Positions 5,423 through 6,248 of a stretch of 6,248 bases of DNA are shown in pieces. The DNA is from JAENVT01 sp043758005. Its GTDB lineage: Bacteria; Actinomycetota; Acidimicrobiia; Acidimicrobiales; Ilumatobacteraceae. Below the pieces are notes generated by a model, which was given only the letters and a program-made list of their open reading frames with translations, was not told where the DNA came from and did not search any database. Position 1 is the first letter of the stretch; each line of letters begins with the position of its first letter. The translations under genes and the position numbers were made by a program. The stretch covers positions 1 to 6,248 of the forward strand of contig JAYVOI010000028.1 of the NCBI GenBank assembly GCA_043758005.1. The letters run 5' to 3'.

Positions 5423-6248
5423 TCGACCAGCGGGTGATCTTGCACGTCGACATGGACGCCTTCTATGTCAGCGTCGAGTTGCGTCGGCGGCCCGACCTGG
5501 TCGGCCAGCCGGTTGTCGTCGGCGGTACCGGCCCGAGGGGTGTGATCGCCGCGGCATCGTACGAAGCCCGTCGGTACGGGGTGCGATCGGCATTGCCGAG
5601 CGTGACCGCCAAACGACTCTGCCCACAGGCTGTGTTCCTGCCCGGCGACCACGCTCTCTACGCCTCGGTCAGCGCCGACGTGCATCGGATCTTCGCCGAG
5701 TTCACGCCGCTGGTCGAACCGCTGGCGCTCGACGAGGCGTTCCTCGACGTTTCCGGAGGCCTCCGGCTGCACGGCCCGGGCGCCGCCATCGCCCAGATGA
5801 TCCGCGATCGGGTGTGGAGCGAGTTGCAGCTGCGCTGCTCGGTCGGCGTGGCGCCCAACAAGTTCCTCGCCAAGCTCGCCTCCGTCGCTGCCAAGCCGAT
5901 CGCCGCCGCGGACGGCGTACGCGATGGTGCTGGCGTGGTGGAGGTCGTGCCCGGAAGCGAGTTGGCGTTCCTGCACCCCTTGCCGGTCGAGGCCCTGTGG
6001 GGCGTCGGCCCGGCGACGTTGCAGCGCCTGCAGCGGATGGGCGTGCACACCGTCGCCGATCTCGCCGAGCTCGACGAGGCGAGCCTCGTGGCGTGCGTCG
6101 GCGCTGCTCACGGTCAGCATCTCTATCGCCTGGCGTGGGGCGTGGACGACCGACCTGTCGAGGTCGATCGTGAGATGAAGTCGATCGGGCACGAGGAAAC
6201 GTTCTCCACCGACCGACATACGCACGCCGAGTTGCTTCGCGAGCTGGT
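5419..6248 (+). CDS. dinB: DNA polymerase IV (Y-family DinB), C-terminus cut by window edge
   Basis: The first 276 codons of a translesion polymerase are present; the frame is open to the window edge. Palm motifs include HVDMDAFYVSVE (residues 9-20, catalytic Asp11, with Tyr16 at the steric-gate position that excludes ribonucleotides), the finger-like PRGVIAAASYEARRYGVRSALP, and LALDEAFLDV (102-111, catalytic Asp105 and Glu106). SVGVAPNKFLAKLAS and a thumb helix-hairpin-helix region with PVEALWGVGPATLQRLQRMGVHTVADLAEL follow. The little-finger domain begins near KSIGHEETF and runs out of the window, so any C-terminal beta-clamp motif cannot be checked. All three metal-binding acidic residues are intact, so it should be active. 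GTG 5419 overlaps the Nudix stop by 4 bases and has GGAG upstream. No LexA-type operator is recognisable nearby; expression probably comes from the promoter ahead of the glycosyltransferase gene or an unseen internal one. Confidence 0.95.
   Translation, partial: MIDQRVILHVDMDAFYVSVELRRRPDLVGQPVVVGGTGPRGVIAAASYEARRYGVRSALPSVTAKRLCPQAVFLPGDHALYASVSADVHRIFAEFTPLVEPLALDEAFLDVSGGLRLHGPGAAIAQMIRDRVWSELQLRCSVGVAPNKFLAKLASVAAKPIAAADGVRDGAGVVEVVPGSELAFLHPLPVEALWGVGPATLQRLQRMGVHTVADLAELDEASLVACVGAAHGQHLYRLAWGVDDRPVEVDREMKSIGHEETFSTDRHTHAELLREL

Noticed and set aside
5134..6225. Long minus-strand open frame (363 codons) opposite the Nudix gene and dinB
   Set aside because: The opposite strand encodes an intact Y-family polymerase with all catalytic residues; the antisense product is low-complexity, rich in His/Arg/Asp and without motifs.

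Overview
The window is a GC-rich stretch of bacterial chromosome with tightly packed genes, frequent GTG starts and repeated 4-base ATGA/GTGA stop-start overlaps. The response regulator, sensor kinase and GerMN lipoprotein follow the order of the actinobacterial mtrA-mtrB-lpqB locus. Together with GC content and the mycobacterial-type Pol IV, this points to an actinobacterium. The lipoprotein is much shorter than mycobacterial LpqB and the neighbours differ, so a deep-branching lineage such as Acidimicrobiia is my guess rather than something the sequence proves.

Layout: 1-185 (+) is the C-terminal end of an ABC-2 type exporter permease. It converges with a five-gene minus-strand cluster, read from right to left. 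That cluster is a small two-helix membrane protein (4084-3803), an inositol-monophosphatase family enzyme (3806-2997), an MtrA-like response regulator (2993-2313), an MtrB-like histidine kinase (2316-829) and a GerMN-domain lipoprotein (832-200). Neighbouring genes overlap by 4 bases or lie 3 bases apart, so they are probably one transcript. A compact divergent promoter region (about 4085-4175) separates this cluster from a plus-strand cluster. The plus-strand genes are a polyprenol-phosphate-mannose synthase-like glycosyltransferase (4176-4913), a Nudix hydrolase (4919-5422) and DNA polymerase IV (5419 to the window edge, C-terminus missing).

How they may work together: the kinase and regulator form a two-component system that, by analogy with MtrAB, would tie cell-wall growth and division to envelope state, with the lipoprotein as an outer-face accessory to the kinase. 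The monophosphatase (possible source of free inositol) and the polyprenol-phosphate mannosyltransferase sit back to back across the promoter region. This suggests, without proving, a shared theme of mannosylated or inositol lipid synthesis. The Nudix hydrolase and Pol IV are translationally coupled and may pair nucleotide-pool clean-up with translesion synthesis.

No stretch over 300 bases lacks a gene. I see no RNA genes, insertion sequences, CRISPR arrays or other mobile DNA. The region looks like core chromosome; I did not find an undescribed system, only variant architectures worth checking.
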